Assembly: GCA_026392455.1 (NCBI GenBank)
Contig: JAPLCB010000004.1
Location: 372,001-436,000, forward strand
DNA: 64,000 nt
Direction of reading: 5' to 3'
From: Propionibacteriales bacterium
GTDB taxonomy: Bacteria; Actinomycetota; Actinomycetes; Propionibacteriales; Nocardioidaceae
Part shown: positions 17,882 through 27,332 of the stretch, one piece after another
Position numbering within the stretch: the stretch's first letter is position 1
Layout of the letters: every line of letters begins with the position of its first letter
Translations under genes and position numbers: made by a program
Notes under the pieces: model-generated
What the model was told of the DNA's origin: nothing
Seen by the model: only the letters and a program-made list of their open reading frames with translations
Databases searched by the model: none

Positions 17882-17901
17882 GAATACCTCCTGTTGTATT
17901 C
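17882..17901. promoter_or_regulatory. Second inverted repeat GAATAC-n8-GTATTC
   Basis: A perfect 6-bp dyad with 8-bp spacer, 15 bp further upstream than the CsoR-type site, in an A+T-richer pocket between the divergent thioredoxin and ornithine cyclodeaminase genes. It could be a second repressor half-site pair or an activator site; nothing in the window identifies the binder. Confidence 0.35.
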
Positions 17902-18050
17902 CTGAACGCGTCGCGGAGCGACGCCCGCGACGGTGACCGCAGCAGGTCCACTCCCCGGACGAGGGGACCTCGAACGCGGTTCGGTGGCGTTCGTGGAGGT
18001 CGGGCGGGTTTACCCTGGATTAGCACGATTTCCTCCAGGGAGGTACATCG

Positions 18051-19091
18051 GTGAATGCAGTCCCGTTCCTCGGCGTGAACGCGATGACCACGTGGATCCT
18101 CCAGCGTGGCGTCGAAACCGTGATCAGCGAGCTCACCGATGCGTTGGAGAAGGAGTTCCTCCGGTGGGAGGACTTCGACAAGACCGCGAGGGTCGCCTCG
18201 CACTCGCCCGACGGCGTGATCGAGCTGATGCCGATCAGCGATCCGACCACCTACGGCTTCAAGTTCGTCAACGGGCACCCGAGCAACCCGGCCCGCGGGT
18301 TCCAGACGGTCACGGCGTTCGGTGTGCTGGCTGACATGCACAACGGGTACCCGACCTTCGTGGCCGAGATGACGTTGCTGACGGCGCTGCGTACCGCCGC
18401 CACGTCGGCGCTCGCCGCTCGTTGGCTGGCGCGACCCGACTCGCGGGTGCTGGCCCTGATCGGAACGGGGTCCCAGGCCGAGTTCCAGGCTCTCGGGATG
18501 CGGGCGGCGTTGGGGATCGAGCAGCTCCGGATCTGGGACGTGGACGTCGCGGCGATGGCGAAGTTCGTCACGAACGCCGAGCGCCTCGGCTTCGACGTGC
18601 ACGTCGCCTCGGGCGCGCACGACGCCGTCGCCGGTGCCGACGTGATCACCACCTGCACCGCGGACAAGGCCAACGCGACGGTCCTGACCGACGGCATGGT
18701 CGCTCCCGGGACGCACCTCAACGCGATCGGCGGTGACTGCCCCGGGAAGACCGAGCTCGACGCGCGAATCCTGCACCGCGCCGGCGTCTTCGTCGAGTAC
18801 GCCCCGCAGACCCGGATCGAGGGCGAGATCCAGCAGATGTCCAGCGATTTCGCAGTCACCGAGCTGTGGCGGGTCCTCGCCGGGCTCGCGCCCGGCCGCA
18901 CCACGCAGGACCAGGTCACGGTGTTCGACTCGGTCGGGTTCGCGCTCGAGGACTTCGTCGCGCTCGGGTTCGTCCGTGACCAGGTCCTGGGGACCGACCT
19001 GGTCACGTTCCTCGACCTCGTCGCCGAGCCCCGTGACCCCAAGAACCTGTTCGCTCTCGTTGCAGGGGTCCCGGTCGTCAGTCCGCCATGA
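18051..19091 (+). CDS. ocd: Ornithine cyclodeaminase family protein
   Basis: 346 residues of the ornithine cyclodeaminase/mu-crystallin family. The NAD-binding region is LALIGTGSQAEFQALGMRAAL, the substrate segment includes MTLLTALRTAATSALAARWLA, and GDCPGKTELDARIL carries the conserved acidic residue. Starts at a GTG with GGGAGG about 9 bases upstream. Ornithine cyclodeaminase converts L-ornithine to L-proline plus ammonia in one step. The stop overlaps the ATG of putA by 4 bases, so proline made here would feed straight into PutA; this context strongly supports true ornithine activity. Confidence 0.92.
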   Translation: MNAVPFLGVNAMTTWILQRGVETVISELTDALEKEFLRWEDFDKTARVASHSPDGVIELMPISDPTTYGFKFVNGHPSNPARGFQTVTAFGVLADMHNGYPTFVAEMTLLTALRTAATSALAARWLARPDSRVLALIGTGSQAEFQALGMRAALGIEQLRIWDVDVAAMAKFVTNAERLGFDVHVASGAHDAVAGADVITTCTADKANATVLTDGMVAPGTHLNAIGGDCPGKTELDARILHRAGVFVEYAPQTRIEGEIQQMSSDFAVTELWRVLAGLAPGRTTQDQVTVFDSVGFALEDFVALGFVRDQVLGTDLVTFLDLVAEPRDPKNLFALVAGVPVVSPP

Positions 19092-22000
19092 CTCCCGCGG
19101 ACCGAGGTGAGATCGCGGACGGTGCTGTCCTCCTGGTCCGGCGGTGGCTCGACGAGACCCGGGAGCTCAGGCCGGACGCAGCTGCGCGGCGGTTGGCTGC
19201 GGTGCTGAAGGATCCCGACGGGTTGGCGTTCACGGTCGGGTTCGTCGACGGGGTCATTCGGCCCGAGGACCCGCGGGCGGCTGCCGGGGCGCTCGCCGCG
19301 CTGGTGCGGGCGCATCCGCCCCGGTTCCTGCCGGCGCCGCTGCGGTTCGCCGTTCTCGTGGCTGCGGTCGCCGGCCGGGTCGCGCCGAGCCTGGTGGTCC
19401 CGGTGGTCCGGGCCGCGTTGCGTCGGCTGGTCGGGCACCTGGTGGTCGATGCCCGGCCCCGACGGCTCGGCCGGACCCTGCGCAGGTTGCGGCGGGACGG
19501 AGCCCGCCTCAACCTCAACCTGCTGGGGGAGGCCGTGCTGGGCTCGACCGAGGCGCAGCGCCGGCTCGACGGGACCGCGGCGCTACTGGCCCGGGCAGAC
19601 GTCGACTACGTCTCCCTGAAGGTGAGCTCGGCTGCTCCGCCGCACGCACCGTTCGCGTTCGACGAGACCGTGGCTGACCTGGTACGACGGCTCGGTCCGT
19701 TGTACCGGCAGGCCGCGGCCTCGCCGGTGCCGAAGTTCGTCAACCTCGACATGGAGGAGTACCGCGACCTCGACCTGACCGTCGCGGTCTTCACCACGAT
19801 CCTGGACTCGCCCGACCTGGCCGGGCTCTCCGCCGGCATCGTGCTGCAGGCCTACCTCCCGGACGCGCTGCCGGCGATGGTCGGTCTCCAGGAGTGGGCC
19901 GGACGCCGGGTCGCCGCCGGCGGTTCCCCGGTGAAGGTGCGCCTGGTCAAGGGTGCCAACCTGCCGATGGAGCGGGTCGACGCGGCTGTGCACGGGTGGC
20001 CGTTGGCGACCTGGGACCGGAAGGTCGACACCGACGCGCACTACAAGCGGGTCCTGGAGTACGCGCTGCACCCCGAGCGGATCCGGAACGTCCGGCTCGG
20101 GGTCGCCGGCCACAACCTCTTCGACGTCGCGTACGCCTGGTTGCTCGCCGGAGAGCAGGGTGTCCGCGACCACCTCGACATCGAGATGCTGCTCGGGATG
20201 GCCCAGCCCCAGGCCGAGGTGGTCCGCCGCGAGGTCGGACAGCTGCTGCTCTACACGCCGGTCGTGCATCCCGAGCACTTCGACGTCGCGATCGCCTACC
20301 TGGTCCGACGGCTCGAGGAAGGTGCCAGCGCGGAGAACTTCCTGTCCGCGGTGCTCGACCTGGCCACCGAGGACGCGGAGTTCCGGCGCGAGCGGGACCG
20401 CTTCCTGGCCGCGGTCGCGGCGATCGACGAGGCTCCCGTCCCGACGCACCGCACCCAGGACCGACGTCGGCCGGCCGAGGACCCAGGAGCGGCCGACTTC
20501 GTCAACGCGCCGGACACGGACCCGTCGACCGCGGCCAACCGGTCCTGGGTCCGCGCGCTGCGTGACCGCATCGTCGGGTCGAGCCTCGGAGCCGACCTGG
20601 TCGCCACGCACACGGTCGTCGATCCGGTCGCCCTGGACGAGATCCTGGCGGGGGCCGTCGCGGCTTCCTCGGGCTGGGCCGCGCGCGGGGCGCCGGAGCG
20701 TGCCCGGGTGCTGGGCGACGTGGCGGACCTGCTCGAGGCGCGGCGCGGCGAGCTGATCGAGGTGATGGCCTCGGAGTGCGGGAAGACGATCGACCAGGCC
20801 GACCCGGAAGTCTCCGAAGCGGTCGACTTCGCTCGTTACTACGCCGAGGCGGCGCTCGGCCTCGAGGCAGTCGACGGCGCCCGTGCGGTCCCGGTCCCGC
20901 TGGTCGTGGTCACGCCGCCGTGGAACTTCCCGGTCGCCATCGCCGCGGGCTCGGTGCTGGCCGCCCTGGCGGCCGGGTCGAGTGTCGTGGTCAAACCGGC
21001 GCCGCAGGCGCAACGCTGCGGCTCGGTCCTGGTCGAGACGCTCTGGGCGGCCGGGGTCCCGCGGGACGTGCTGAAGCTGGTGCACCTGGCCGAGGACGGA
21101 CTCGGACGACAGCTGGTCGCAGACCCGCGCGTCGGGCGGGTGCTGCTGACCGGTGCCTACGAGACGGCTGAGCTCTTCAGGACCTTCCGCCCCGACCTGC
21201 GCCTCCTGGCCGAGACCAGTGGGAAGAACGCCATCGTGGTGACCCCGGACGCCGACCTGGACCTCGCCGTCCGCGACGTGGTGCAGTCCGCGTTCGGTCA
21301 CGCCGGGCAGAAGTGCTCGGCAGCATCGCTGGTGATCGTGGTCGGGTCGGTCGCCCGCTCGCCCCGGTTCCGGACGCAGCTCGTCGACGCGGTCAGGTCG
21401 CTCGCGGTCGGGTACCCGGCAGACCTGCGTAGCCAGGTCGGGCCGTTGATCGGTCCGCCGTCGGGGAAGCTGGTCTCAGCGCTGACGGTGCTCGGGCCGG
21501 GGGAGAGCTGGTTGATCGAGCCGCGGGCCCTGGACGGCACCGGACGGTTGTGGAGCCCCGGCGTACGGGCTGGTGTCCGGGCGGGCAGCGAGTTCCACCT
21601 CACCGAGTACTTCGGACCGGTCCTCGGGATCATCGCCGCCGCGACCCTCGCGGACGCGATCGCGATCCAGAACCAGGTCGACTACGGGCTGACCGCGGGG
21701 CTGCACTCGCTCTCGGCAGCGGAGATCGGGACCTGGCTCGACCAGGTGCAGGCCGGCAACCTGTACGTCAACCGTGCGATCACCGGTGCCGTGGTGCAGC
21801 GGCAGCCGTTCGGAGGGTGGAAGCGATCGAGCGTCGGGCCCGGTGCCAAGGCCGGAGGCCCGCACTACCTGGAGTCCCTGGTGGACTGGCGCTCGGAACC
21901 CGCGCGGGCCACGGTGGCGCTGGACCCGGTCGCCACCGACCTGCTGACCCGGTTCGAGCAGGTCGGGCTCTCCGACTTCGACCGGGAGCGGCTGGTCAGG

Positions 22001-22498
22001 TCGCTCAGGACCGACACCCAGGTATGGGCGGAGTGCTTCGGCGCGGCCCGGGACGCCACCGGGCTCGAGGTCGAGCGCAACGTCCTGCGCTACCGGCCGG
22101 CGTCCGTCGTCGTCCGGGTCTCGGCGCAGGCGTTCGACTGGCAGGTGCTCCGGGTGTTGGCGGCCGGGGTCCGGAGCGGGGCCGGGCTCAGGTTCTCGGT
22201 CGTCGGGTCGGCCCGGACGGCGCTGCTCGACACCCTGTCGGACCTCGGGGTGCCCTGGAAGGTCGAGACCACGGCGCAGTGGCACCAGGCCGTTCGGGCG
22301 GACCGACCGGAGCGGGTCCGGCTGCTGGGGGAGGATGCCGGGGCGTTGCTGGCGGCGATCGACGGATGCCCGGCGGTCGCCGTCCACGACCAACCGGTGA
22401 CCGAGGCCGGGCGCCTGGAGCTGAGGCCGTTCCTGGCCGAGCAGGCGATCAGCGTGACGGCCCACCGGTTCGGGTCCCGGGTGCCCCCGGCGGTCTAG
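19088..22498 (+). CDS. putA: Bifunctional proline dehydrogenase / L-glutamate gamma-semialdehyde dehydrogenase (PutA)
   Basis: 1136 residues. Residues ~60-440 form the FAD-dependent proline dehydrogenase barrel (LNLNLLGEAVLG, KVSSAAPP, VRLVKGANLPMERVDA). The ALDH domain from ~490 shows TPPWNFPVAIAAG, the base Glu in LLAETSGKNAIVV and the nucleophile Cys in GHAGQKCSAASL. A C-terminal ~150-residue tail follows the ALDH core, as in longer PutAs. It oxidises proline to P5C and then glutamate. No N-terminal DNA-binding domain, so not self-regulating as in E. coli. Many actinobacteria use separate PutB/PutA enzymes, so the fused form plus upstream ocd is notable. Confidence 0.95.
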   Translation: MTPADRGEIADGAVLLVRRWLDETRELRPDAAARRLAAVLKDPDGLAFTVGFVDGVIRPEDPRAAAGALAALVRAHPPRFLPAPLRFAVLVAAVAGRVAPSLVVPVVRAALRRLVGHLVVDARPRRLGRTLRRLRRDGARLNLNLLGEAVLGSTEAQRRLDGTAALLARADVDYVSLKVSSAAPPHAPFAFDETVADLVRRLGPLYRQAAASPVPKFVNLDMEEYRDLDLTVAVFTTILDSPDLAGLSAGIVLQAYLPDALPAMVGLQEWAGRRVAAGGSPVKVRLVKGANLPMERVDAAVHGWPLATWDRKVDTDAHYKRVLEYALHPERIRNVRLGVAGHNLFDVAYAWLLAGEQGVRDHLDIEMLLGMAQPQAEVVRREVGQLLLYTPVVHPEHFDVAIAYLVRRLEEGASAENFLSAVLDLATEDAEFRRERDRFLAAVAAIDEAPVPTHRTQDRRRPAEDPGAADFVNAPDTDPSTAANRSWVRALRDRIVGSSLGADLVATHTVVDPVALDEILAGAVAASSGWAARGAPERARVLGDVADLLEARRGELIEVMASECGKTIDQADPEVSEAVDFARYYAEAALGLEAVDGARAVPVPLVVVTPPWNFPVAIAAGSVLAALAAGSSVVVKPAPQAQRCGSVLVETLWAAGVPRDVLKLVHLAEDGLGRQLVADPRVGRVLLTGAYETAELFRTFRPDLRLLAETSGKNAIVVTPDADLDLAVRDVVQSAFGHAGQKCSAASLVIVVGSVARSPRFRTQLVDAVRSLAVGYPADLRSQVGPLIGPPSGKLVSALTVLGPGESWLIEPRALDGTGRLWSPGVRAGVRAGSEFHLTEYFGPVLGIIAAATLADAIAIQNQVDYGLTAGLHSLSAAEIGTWLDQVQAGNLYVNRAITGAVVQRQPFGGWKRSSVGPGAKAGGPHYLESLVDWRSEPARATVALDPVATDLLTRFEQVGLSDFDRERLVRSLRTDTQVWAECFGAARDATGLEVERNVLRYRPASVVVRVSAQAFDWQVLRVLAAGVRSGAGLRFSVVGSARTALLDTLSDLGVPWKVETTAQWHQAVRADRPERVRLLGEDAGALLAAIDGCPAVAVHDQPVTEAGRLELRPFLAEQAISVTAHRFGSRVPPAV

Positions 22499-22507
22499 GC
22501 TGCGGGC

Positions 22508-22960
22508 GTGCACCTGTCACCGCGAATGGTCCAGCTCGCCACGTTCGTCACCGGTCACAAGGTGACCGTCGGGGCGATGGTGGTGTGGGTGGCCGACGGG
22601 GAGCTGCTGCTGGTCCGCAGCAAGCACGGCGAGCGTCGGTGGGGCTTCCCCGGAGGCTCCCTCGACAAGCACGAGGACCCGATCGACGGTGCCCGACGCG
22701 AGCTGCTCGAGGAGACCGGTCTGGGCTGCGCGCTCACCGACCTCGAGCTCGTCGGCGCCCACGTGCAGGAGCACGGTCGCCACCTGGACACGATCTTCCG
22801 GGTCCTGCTGCCCAAGCCGGTGACTGCCCCCGTCACCGACGACACCTTCGAGATCGCCGAGATCGGTTGGTGGCCGCTGGACGCGCTGCCGCCGTTGCGC
22901 ACCGAAGCCGAGACCGCGCGGCAGCGTTACCCCGGTCTGCTGGACCCCACTGCTCGCTGA
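22508..22960 (+). CDS. NUDIX hydrolase
   Basis: 150 residues with a complete Nudix box, G50-x5-E56-x7-RELLEETGL ending at residue 72, so metal-dependent diphosphate hydrolysis is expected. Starts at GTG 9 bp after putA, probably co-transcribed with it. Nothing in the sequence indicates which nucleoside diphosphate derivative is the substrate. Average length for small MutT/ADP-ribose-pyrophosphatase-like enzymes. Confidence 0.92.
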   Translation: MHLSPRMVQLATFVTGHKVTVGAMVVWVADGELLLVRSKHGERRWGFPGGSLDKHEDPIDGARRELLEETGLGCALTDLELVGAHVQEHGRHLDTIFRVLLPKPVTAPVTDDTFEIAEIGWWPLDALPPLRTEAETARQRYPGLLDPTAR

Positions 22961-22972
22961 GGTGCCGGCACC

Positions 22973-23575
22973 CTAGTCGTCGGCGGGGTACCTGCGGAGC
23001 GCGGTCGTCGCCGGAACGTAGAGCGGGTGCCGGGGGTGCCCGGTCTTCGTGGTCCCCAGACACTCCAGGACCGGCCCGGTCACGGTTCCGAGCAGGCCGA
23101 CCACGACGGCCCCGCGTTCACCGAGCCGCCCGTGGTTGCCCCACGCGGCGACGCGGTGCCTCGCTGAGGGCGGCAGTGCGGACAGGGCCGCGTCGTTGTC
23201 CGGACCGTTCGGGTCGGCGTGGTCGTACAGCTCACGCGGGTTCGTGGCCCGGAGCGCGAAGATGTTCGCGACGACCAGGCCGCCAGCACCCCATGATCTG
23301 GCGAAGCCCGCGCAGCGCCGGACCGTCGGGTCGAACACCTCAGCCGTCGCGGTCGACGGGTTCAGCATCACGAAGACCGCCGGGGGGCGCCCGGCGTCCC
23401 AGGTACGGCTGAGCAGGTAGCGGTGCTGCTCGTCGGGGGAGAACACCGCGCTGGCGGCGCCCCACGCGTCCGAGGTCGCGGTGGTCAGCAGCAGGTGAGG
23501 ACGAGGCTCGAGGAAGCGGGCGATCCAGCCGGGGACGCCATCGACCAGGGCCCGGTCCGGGATTGGGCGCGGCAC
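22973..23575 (-). CDS. DUF1643 domain protein
   Basis: About 200 residues from the GTG at 23575, immediately downstream of prfC (12 bp). The sequence RYLLSRTWDAG, then VFVMLNPSTATAEVFDPTVRRC, FARSWGAGGLVVANIFALRATNP and WGNHGRLG is the conserved core of DUF1643. The function of the family is unknown; an enzyme role is plausible because Asn, Asp and His residues are invariant. The open frame continues upstream to 23659 but would overlap prfC, so the later start is preferred. Confidence 0.8.
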   Translation of the reverse strand: MPRPIPDRALVDGVPGWIARFLEPRPHLLLTTATSDAWGAASAVFSPDEQHRYLLSRTWDAGRPPAVFVMLNPSTATAEVFDPTVRRCAGFARSWGAGGLVVANIFALRATNPRELYDHADPNGPDNDAALSALPPSARHRVAAWGNHGRLGERGAVVVGLLGTVTGPVLECLGTTKTGHPRHPLYVPATTALRRYPADD

Positions 23576-23586
23576 CCTACGACTGC

Positions 23587-25152
23587 TCAGCTGCCGCCGG
23601 CCGGGAGCTCTTCGAGCAGGACGTCCGGCTTCTCCCGGGCCGCGTTGTTCGCTCGCCACTTGTCGATGAACAGCGCCAGGTAGGTGCCGTCGGAGCGTTG
23701 CAGCACCTCGGCACCGCGGACCCCGGCCAGCTCCTGGGCCCCGGCAGCATCGGTACGGCGCGCCACCCCGTAGTCCAGCCGGGACAGCCGGATGGGGGAG
23801 TTGAACTCGTTCGCCATCCGTTCCTCGACGACCTCGAACTGCAACGGCCCGACCGCCGCGAGAACCGGGCTCTGGTCGCCGCGGAGGTCCGAGCGCAGCA
23901 CCTGGACGACGCCCTCCTGGTCGAGCTGGTCGATGCCCTTGCGGAACTGCTTGTACCGGCCGATGTCCTTGGCGCTCACCGACATGAAGTGCTCGGGCGC
24001 GAAGCTGGGAACCGGGGGGTAGTCGATCCGCTCGCCCTCGTAGATGGTGTCGCCGACCCGCAGGGTGGTGGCGTTCACCAGGCCGATGATGTCTCCGGGT
24101 GCCGCGGTCTCGACCGAGGTGGTCTCGCGGCCGAACATGGCCTGGGCGAACTTGGTGGCGAACGGACGTCCGGTCGACGCGTGGGTGACCACCATCCCGC
24201 GCTCGAACGTGCCGGACACGACCCGGGCGTACGCCAACCGGTCGCGGTGCGAGCTGTTCATGCCGGACTGCACCTTGAACACGAACGCACTGAAGTCGTC
24301 GCTGACCTGACGGACCGAGCCGTCGACGCCCGGGGTCGCACTCGGGCCCGGGGCGAGGTCGAGCAGCAGGTCGAGCAGCTGGGCGACGCCGAAGTTCTGC
24401 AGCGCCGAGGCGAACATCACCGGAGTGGTCTCACCGGCCAGGAAGCGCTCCTGGTCGTGGTCGGCCTCGTCCAGGGTGAGCAGCTCGTGCTCGTCGACCG
24501 CGTTGGCCCAGACGGCTGCGTCGTTCTCGTCGACCTCGGACGCGGACATCCGTCGTTCAGGCGCCCTGGTCGCGCCGCCGGCGGTCCGGGTGTACTTCAC
24601 GAACTCACCCGTACGCCGGTCCAGCACCCCGCGGAAATCGCCGGCCTCGCCGACCGGCCAGGTCAGGGGAGTCGGACGCAGCTTGATCTGCTCCTGGATC
24701 TCGTCCATCAACCCCAGCGGCGAGAGGCCCGGGCGGTCCCACTTGTTGATGACGGTGATCACCGGGATGCCGCGCAGCGCGCAGACCCGGAACAGCTTCA
24801 GCGTCTGGGGCTCGAGGCCCTTTCCGGCGTCGACCAGCATCACGGCCGAGTCGACGGCCGACAGCACCCGGTAGGTGTCCTCGGAGAAGTCACTGTGTCC
24901 GGGGGTGTCGACGAGGTTGATGACGTGGTCGCGGTAGACGAACTGCAACGCAGCGGAGGTGATCGAGATGCCGCGGGCCTTCTCCATCGCCATCCAGTCC
25001 GACACCGTCGCCCGGCGGTCGCCCTTGCCGTGCACGGCGCCGGCCTCGGTGATCACCCGGGCGTGCAGCGCCAGCGCCTCGGTGAGCGTCGACTTGCCGG
25101 CGTCGGGGTGGCTGATGACGGCAAAGGTACGGCGGGGGCGTTTGTCGGACAC
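23587..25152 (-). CDS. prfC: Peptide chain release factor 3
   Basis: 521 residues. GTPase motifs SHPDAGKST at 14-22, the RGISIT switch I, VDTPGHSDF (G3) and INKWDRPG (NKxD, G4) identify a translational GTPase; the length and the absence of EF-G domains IV-V mark RF3. RF3 removes RF1/RF2 from the ribosome after peptide release. Starts with GTG. Expressed leftward after the exonuclease gene (stop-to-start distance 9 bp). Confidence 0.96.
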   Translation of the reverse strand: MSDKRPRRTFAVISHPDAGKSTLTEALALHARVITEAGAVHGKGDRRATVSDWMAMEKARGISITSAALQFVYRDHVINLVDTPGHSDFSEDTYRVLSAVDSAVMLVDAGKGLEPQTLKLFRVCALRGIPVITVINKWDRPGLSPLGLMDEIQEQIKLRPTPLTWPVGEAGDFRGVLDRRTGEFVKYTRTAGGATRAPERRMSASEVDENDAAVWANAVDEHELLTLDEADHDQERFLAGETTPVMFASALQNFGVAQLLDLLLDLAPGPSATPGVDGSVRQVSDDFSAFVFKVQSGMNSSHRDRLAYARVVSGTFERGMVVTHASTGRPFATKFAQAMFGRETTSVETAAPGDIIGLVNATTLRVGDTIYEGERIDYPPVPSFAPEHFMSVSAKDIGRYKQFRKGIDQLDQEGVVQVLRSDLRGDQSPVLAAVGPLQFEVVEERMANEFNSPIRLSRLDYGVARRTDAAGAQELAGVRGAEVLQRSDGTYLALFIDKWRANNAAREKPDVLLEELPAGGS

Positions 25153-25161
25153 CGGATGAAT

Positions 25162-26175
25162 TTACCGGGTTCCCGAGGCCTGCGCCGACGCCGGATCGGT
25201 ACTGAGCACCCGGACGGCCAGCGACGTGGTCGCCTCGACGTTGAGGTAGCCGACCACCCGGGTGACCCGCTCGGGGTTCAGGGGGAGCAGCCCCGGGGTG
25301 CCGGGGACGTCCGGGGTGAGCCCGAGGTCGAGGTCGTCGCGGCCCGCCATGATCCGGATGTTGAAGTCGTAGCGCTCCCGGGCCCCGGGGGCGCTCAGTC
25401 GTCGGACGACGGTTGCGCCCATCTTGCGGGCGCCGGTCTCGGTCGCCCACGCGTCCAGGGTCGCGGCGAGCACCCGGCCCGCGTTCTGGTCGATGTCGGT
25501 CCAGACGTCCCGCATCGAGCCGACCTGGGCGAAGATGGCCGCCGCCGTCTTCTCGCCGATCCCCGCGACCCCGGGGAGGTTGTCGCTGGCGTCTCCGCGC
25601 AGGGCGGCGTACTCCAGGTAGTTCTCGGCCGCGACCCCGTACATCGCGAACAGCCGCCGCGGGTTGAGCAGCGGAGACCCGTTGATGCCACCGTTGATCA
25701 GCCGCAGGACCTGGGTGTGCTCGCTGATGTGTGCGAAGGCGTCCCGGTCGGACGTGATGATCACGCAGTTCCAGTCGTTCGCGACTGCCCAGGTGGCGCC
25801 GGACGCGTTGACGTCGTCAGCTTCGAGGCCCGGTGGGGTCAAGGTGGCCAGGCCGAGTGCGTCCAGCAGGGCGCCGGCGCGGTCGAGCTGGTCGACCAGC
25901 GCTGCGTCCTTCTCGGCGCGGCCGGCCTTGTAGTCGGGGTAGAAGTCCGAACGCACCGAGGACGTTCGGTCGTCGAGCCCGAAGATCACCGCGTCGGGGG
26001 CGAACGACTCGATCGCCTCGAGGATCTGCCGGAGCATCCCGTGCAGGGCCCAGGCCGGGCGCCCGGACCGGTCCGTGATCCCGGTGTGGGCACGCGCGTG
26101 GTGGTTGCGGTGCAGCAACGAGGGTGCGTCGACCACGAGCAGCAGCTTGCGGGGACGGTCGTCAGAGGTAGCCAT
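25162..26175 (-). CDS. 5'-3' exonuclease / flap endonuclease-like protein
   Basis: About 337 residues, the stand-alone equivalent of the DNA polymerase I N-terminal domain (mycobacterial Rv2090-type). Metal-binding acidic clusters are visible: VVDAPSLLHRNHHA, IFGLDDRTSS, FYPDYKAGR, LEADDVNA, ITSDRDAF and the helix-hairpin-helix LRGDASDNLPGVAGIGEKTAA. It would cleave 5' flaps and Okazaki primers. An alternative start 15 bases upstream (26190) exists; GGAA upstream of 26175 slightly favours the shorter form. Confidence 0.92.
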   Translation of the reverse strand: MATSDDRPRKLLLVVDAPSLLHRNHHARAHTGITDRSGRPAWALHGMLRQILEAIESFAPDAVIFGLDDRTSSVRSDFYPDYKAGRAEKDAALVDQLDRAGALLDALGLATLTPPGLEADDVNASGATWAVANDWNCVIITSDRDAFAHISEHTQVLRLINGGINGSPLLNPRRLFAMYGVAAENYLEYAALRGDASDNLPGVAGIGEKTAAAIFAQVGSMRDVWTDIDQNAGRVLAATLDAWATETGARKMGATVVRRLSAPGARERYDFNIRIMAGRDDLDLGLTPDVPGTPGLLPLNPERVTRVVGYLNVEATTSLAVRVLSTDPASAQASGTR

Positions 26176-26324
26176 GGGGATTCCGGCCATCGTAGAGGCC
26201 CACCGTCGTCGTCACCTCCCGGAGGGTTTGGGTCCGCTGGCTAGGTTCGGCCTGGGACGTCGCGACGGGTCTGCGACGTGGGAGGGGAGTCCGAGCACCG
26301 AACCCCGATCAAGGAGATCCACCG

Positions 26325-27251
26325 ATGCAGCACCGACGTACCACCTCAGTCCTGGCGCGCCTCGGCGTTGCCGCCGTCACGGCCGGAGTCGTGTTCTCCG
26401 TCCTCACCGGTCCGGCGCAGGCCGCCACCGGCAACGCCTACGCGCTCGACCAGTCCGGCAAGCTCTACACCTTCTCGGTCAGCGACCCGAGCAGCGCCAC
26501 CAGCGTGAAGATCTCCGGTCTGGCCGACGAGGCCAGCATCCTGGGCATCGACGAGCGGCCCGCCACCGGAGCCCTCTACGCGCTGGTCAAGGAGCCGACC
26601 GGTTCGCTCAGCGCCTACACCGTCGACCCGAGCACCGGAGCCGCCTCGCTCGCCTTCGCGCTGGTCAGCACCACCGGAGCGCCGGTGCTCGCCGACGGGG
26701 CGAAGTTCGGGGTCGACTTCAACCCCGCGGCGGACGCGCTGCGGATCACCAGTGACGCCGGCCAGAACCTCCGTGCCCTGCCCAGTGCCCGGGTGGCGGC
26801 AGGAGCAGCCCGGGTGATCGGCACGACGTTCGTCGACGGCACCCTGAGCTACGACCCGGTGACGGCGACGTCGCGCGCGGTGGCAACCGGGATCAACGCC
26901 TCGGCCTACACCAACAACGCGGTGACCACGGGCGGCACCACGACGCTGTTCAACATCGACACCGACCGGACCGACCTGACCGTCCAGACACCGCCGAACG
27001 ACGGCACCCAGGCGAAGGTGGCCGACCTGGCCCTGGGAGGCCGCGCGGTCAGCGGTTTCGACATCAGCAACGTCGGCGGGACCAACGTCGGCTACCTGGC
27101 GACGTCCTCGACGAGCGACTCCAAGGTCCGCGGCCGCAAGTTCAGCCAGCTCTGGGTGGTCGACCTGACGACCGGTGGGCTCACCTCGGTCGGTTTCTTC
27201 GGCGACAACAAGATCGTCGACATCGCCATCGACACCCCCGGTCCGGCCTGA
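26325..27251 (+). CDS. Secreted DUF4394 protein
   Basis: 308 residues with a Sec signal peptide: basic start, hydrophobic core and cleavage after AQA at about residue 33. The mature part repeats beta-propeller-like units such as ILGIDERPATGALYAL, KFGVDFNPAADALRITSDAGQNLR and GTLSYDP, the diagnostic motifs of DUF4394. Function is unknown; it is extracellular, with no lipobox or sortase signal. AAGGAGATCC provides a strong ribosome binding site. The gene stands alone, followed by a strong palindrome. Confidence 0.9.
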   Translation: MQHRRTTSVLARLGVAAVTAGVVFSVLTGPAQAATGNAYALDQSGKLYTFSVSDPSSATSVKISGLADEASILGIDERPATGALYALVKEPTGSLSAYTVDPSTGAASLAFALVSTTGAPVLADGAKFGVDFNPAADALRITSDAGQNLRALPSARVAAGAARVIGTTFVDGTLSYDPVTATSRAVATGINASAYTNNAVTTGGTTTLFNIDTDRTDLTVQTPPNDGTQAKVADLALGGRAVSGFDISNVGGTNVGYLATSSTSDSKVRGRKFSQLWVVDLTTGGLTSVGFFGDNKIVDIAIDTPGPA

Positions 27252-27275
27252 CCGACGAGGCTGAGCGGAACGCCT

Positions 27276-27332
27276 CGGTTGCCACGTACGCCGGGTTCTC
27301 GATGAACCTCCACCGGGCGTACGTGGCAACCG
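27276..27332. terminator. 17-bp-arm palindrome after the DUF4394 gene
   Basis: CGGTTGCCACGTACGCC (27276-27292) is exactly complementary to 27316-27332, with a second small hairpin (GGTTC/GAACC) in the loop. The outer bases GCCTC/GAGGC extend the stem with a 3-nt bulge. It starts 25 bp after the stop codon, so transcription termination is likely. No U-tract follows, which is common in this phylum. Unrelated in sequence to the 32-bp-period elements elsewhere in the window. Confidence 0.75.
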
